Of a DNA stretch of 64,000 nt, positions 61,905-64,000 are shown piece by piece. The stretch comes from Aciditerrimonas ferrireducens (GTDB taxonomy: Bacteria > Actinomycetota > Acidimicrobiia > Acidimicrobiales > UBA8190). Where the stretch lies: NCBI RefSeq assembly GCF_023130475.1, contig NZ_JAKHEX010000004.1, positions 62,001-126,000 on the forward strand. The letters run 5' to 3'. Made by a program: the position numbers and the translations under genes. Positions within the stretch are counted from its first letter, which is position 1, and every line of letters starts with the position of its first letter. The notes under the pieces were generated by a model. That model did not search any database. It had not been told where the DNA came from and was given only the letters and a program-made list of their open reading frames with translations.

Positions 61905-64000
61905 ATGCCCCCTGGTGCTGTCGAACCGTCCCCTGGCCATTCCCTGGTCGAAGAGGCCCTGGCGGCCACCGTCCGACGGCCGGCCTCTCGGCCGGGGGGA
62001 ACGACCCGCCGGCAGTTCCTGGCCTACGTGATCGGCGCGCCGATCCTCGTGGTGGCCGTCGACGCCCTGGGCAGCGCGCCGGCGAACGCGGCGACCAGCG
62101 GCGCCAGTGGCGGGGGCGGCCTGACGGTGCCCGCCCCCGAGGGCATCCCGAGCCTGCCCCAGCCGGCAGACGTCGTGGACCTGGGCGACCTGCTCATCTT
62201 GGCTGGCCTGCCCACCGCCAACCTCATCACCATCTCGGTCGACACCAACGGCGTGGCCCACTTCGCCATGCCTCGGCAGGAGAACGGCCAAGGCACCGAG
62301 ACCGCGGTCGCCATGATCATCGCCGACGAGCTCGACCTGCCCCTGGAGCAGGTGGAGGTGACCCTGGCGCCCGCCGAGCCGAAGCTGGTCTTCAACCAGC
62401 TGACCGGCTCGTCGAACGCCATCCGATCGCTGTGGGACCCGGTGCGGACCGCTGCGGCCGCGGCCCGAGGCCGGCTGCTGGCGGCGGCGTCCGACCTGCT
62501 CGGGGAGGCCACCTCCGCCTTGACCGTCCAGGACGGGGTCGTCGTGGCCCCCGACGGTCGTCGGGTGAGCTACGGCCAGCTGTCGGGCCTCGCAGCCTCC
62601 CCCACCACCCTGGCCGTCCCGGCGACCCCCAAGGACCCCTCGACCTACCGCATCGTCGGCACGCCGGTGCCCCAGCGGGCCAACCCGGCGATCGTGACCG
62701 GCGCCCAGCGCTACGCCGTGGACCTCGACGTCCCCGGCTACCCCACCATGGTCCGCCGCGCCCCGACCATCGGCGGCCGACTCCTCTCGTTCACGAACCG
62801 GGCCGCGGTCGAGGCCATGCCCGGCGTGCTGCGGGCCGTTCCCCTCCCCTTCGGGGTGGCGGTCATCGCAAGGACCTTCGGCCAGGCCATCGACGGGGTC
62901 GACGCCGTCGAGGCCACCTTCAGCCCCGGGCCGGTGGCCGACCAGAGCAACGCCACCGTCCGCCAGGCCCTGATCGAGGCTCCCGTGGTCCCCTTCCTGC
63001 CCGCAGCACCCCTGGCCCGGACGTTGGCCTTCGACTTCGACTGGGCGCCGGTGAACCACGCTCCTATGGGCACGAACATGGCCGTCGCCGACGTCCGGGA
63101 CGACTCGGCGACCATCTGGGCTCCCCTCCAGACCCCCATCGCCGCCCTGGAAGCCATCGCCGAAGCGGTCGGCCTGCCCCCCAGCGCGGTGGTGGTGAAC
63201 GTCGTGCGGGGCCCGGGATCCTTCGGCCGGACCCTGTTCTTCGACGCCGCCCTGGAGGCGGCCCAGATCTCCAAGGCAGCCGGCTTGCCGGTCCGGCTCA
63301 TGTGGCACCGAACCAACGACATGCGCCACGGCCGGGCCCACCCCCAGGCCCACCACCGGATCCGAGCCACCCTCCTCGGTGACGAGGTCCTGGCGTTCGA
63401 GCACCGGGTCACTTCGGTCACTACCGATGTGTCCCCGGGCCTCGGCGAGGCCATCACGGCCGGCCTGGACCGGACCGGCCTCGGCAAGCTGGGCTTCAGC
63501 CAGACGCTGTTCGAGACCACCATCACCTGTCCGTACAACTTCGGGGTGGTCACGCAGCTCCTCACCGAGGTGCCCCTGGCGTTCAACACCGACAGCTGGC
63601 GGTCGGTCTTCTCCTACAACACCCGGGGGGCCGAGGAGATCGTGGTCGACCAGATCGCAGCCGCCCTCGGCCAGGACCCGGTGACGTTCCGGTTGGGCTT
63701 CCTGCAGAACGACCGTCAGCGGGCGGTGGTGGAGAAGGTGGCCGAGGTCGGGGGCTGGGGACGGTCGCTGCCCGCGGGGGTGGCCCAGGGGATCGGCTTC
63801 CACCAGGAGTACCAGTCGTTCTGCGCCGTGCTGGTCGAGCTCGACACCCGCAATCCGGCCCTCCCTCGCGTCACGAGAGCGGCTGTCGCCGTCGACGTGG
63901 GGCTGCCGGTGAACCCCTTGTCCCTCGAAGGCCAGATGCTCGGCGGCCTGACCGACGGCATCTCGCTGGTCCTCCAGATGGGCAACCACGTGGAGGCCGG
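61905..64000 (+). CDS. Molybdenum hydroxylase large subunit (isoquinoline 1-oxidoreductase beta type), 3' end outside window
   Basis: 698 codons are visible before the window ends. A Tat-like signal TTRRQFLAYVIGAPILVV lies at about residues 31-50, so export to the cell envelope is expected. The mature part has ITISVDTNGVAHFAMPRQE with NGQGTETAVAMIIADELDLP (molybdenum-binding), TMVRRAPTIGG, APLQTPIAALEAIAE and PVRLMWHRTNDMRHGRAHPQ, matching the IorB/aldehyde oxidase beta subunits of the xanthine oxidase family. Its 2Fe-2S small subunit is not in the window. It follows three cofactor maturation genes with a gap of 86 nt. The substrate is unknown. Confidence 0.88.
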   Translation, partial: MPPGAVEPSPGHSLVEEALAATVRRPASRPGGTTRRQFLAYVIGAPILVVAVDALGSAPANAATSGASGGGGLTVPAPEGIPSLPQPADVVDLGDLLILAGLPTANLITISVDTNGVAHFAMPRQENGQGTETAVAMIIADELDLPLEQVEVTLAPAEPKLVFNQLTGSSNAIRSLWDPVRTAAAAARGRLLAAASDLLGEATSALTVQDGVVVAPDGRRVSYGQLSGLAASPTTLAVPATPKDPSTYRIVGTPVPQRANPAIVTGAQRYAVDLDVPGYPTMVRRAPTIGGRLLSFTNRAAVEAMPGVLRAVPLPFGVAVIARTFGQAIDGVDAVEATFSPGPVADQSNATVRQALIEAPVVPFLPAAPLARTLAFDFDWAPVNHAPMGTNMAVADVRDDSATIWAPLQTPIAALEAIAEAVGLPPSAVVVNVVRGPGSFGRTLFFDAALEAAQISKAAGLPVRLMWHRTNDMRHGRAHPQAHHRIRATLLGDEVLAFEHRVTSVTTDVSPGLGEAITAGLDRTGLGKLGFSQTLFETTITCPYNFGVVTQLLTEVPLAFNTDSWRSVFSYNTRGAEEIVVDQIAAALGQDPVTFRLGFLQNDRQRAVVEKVAEVGGWGRSLPAGVAQGIGFHQEYQSFCAVLVELDTRNPALPRVTRAAVAVDVGLPVNPLSLEGQMLGGLTDGISLVLQMGNHVEA

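Overview
This is a very GC-rich chromosomal segment (about 70% or more by eye) from an actinobacterium, most likely of the class Acidimicrobiia or a near relative. The evidence is a WhiB regulator, an actinobacterial gene order (HAD hydrolase, small protein, tlyA, nadK, recN, pyrG, Nudix, xerD, then scpA-scpB-rluB-aroH-tyrA-cmk), frequent GTG starts, GTGA/ATGA stop-start overlaps, and many starts lying 6-8 nt behind a TANNNT box, as in leaderless actinobacterial mRNAs. The lineage is inferred from gene content; no 16S gene is present.

Layout. 1-530: end of an MFS transporter. 565-8574 (minus): a chemotaxis operon with a soluble double-PAS chemoreceptor, CheA carrying an extra CheW domain, CheW, a response regulator, CheB, CheR and CheX. 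8.6-10.7 kb: a scarred accessory strip with a PIN-toxin/antitoxin pair, a decayed flhB fragment and the tail of a tyrosine integrase lying against the 3' end of tRNA-Pro(GGG). 10.8-33.6 kb: mostly housekeeping genes: an acyl-CoA carboxylase beta subunit, der, a DUF512 radical-SAM protein, ispH, a glycosyltransferase, a cmk-plsC fusion, tyrA, aroH, rluB, scpB, scpA, trpS, a site-2 protease, a DksA/TraR protein, xerD, a Nudix hydrolase, pyrG, recN, nadK, tlyA and a HAD phosphatase. Both der and xerD carry short deletions that break the frame at conserved motifs. 33.8-35.8 kb: small proteins, a flavodoxin-like protein and a nitroreductase.

35.9-44.4 kb: a complete Kdp potassium uptake locus (an extra small membrane peptide, kdpF, kdpA, kdpB, kdpC, an OB-fold gene, kdpE). 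KdpD is split here into two divergently transcribed genes. 44.4-47.5 kb: three hotdog-fold thioesterase genes and a class II aldolase. 47.4-58.7 kb: a redox and sulfur island with a TorD-like chaperone, a molybdopterin oxidoreductase without a Tat signal, a fused 4Fe-4S/NrfD membrane subunit, WhiB, LysR and GntR regulators, a metallo-beta-lactamase/double rhodanese protein, a sulfide:quinone-oxidoreductase-like flavoprotein and a YceI protein. 59.1-64.0 kb: molybdenum hydroxylase genes (coxG, two XdhC-family genes, a MobA-like nucleotidyltransferase and a Tat-exported large subunit cut by the window end).

The most coherent system is the sulfur island. SQR would make persulfide, the MBL-rhodanese protein would process it, and the Mo/FeS/NrfD complex could move electrons from sulfite or another sulfur compound to quinone. 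This is inferred from family and context. The other observations most worth checking are the split KdpD, a 43-bp intergenic element found twice, and the short deletions in der and xerD.
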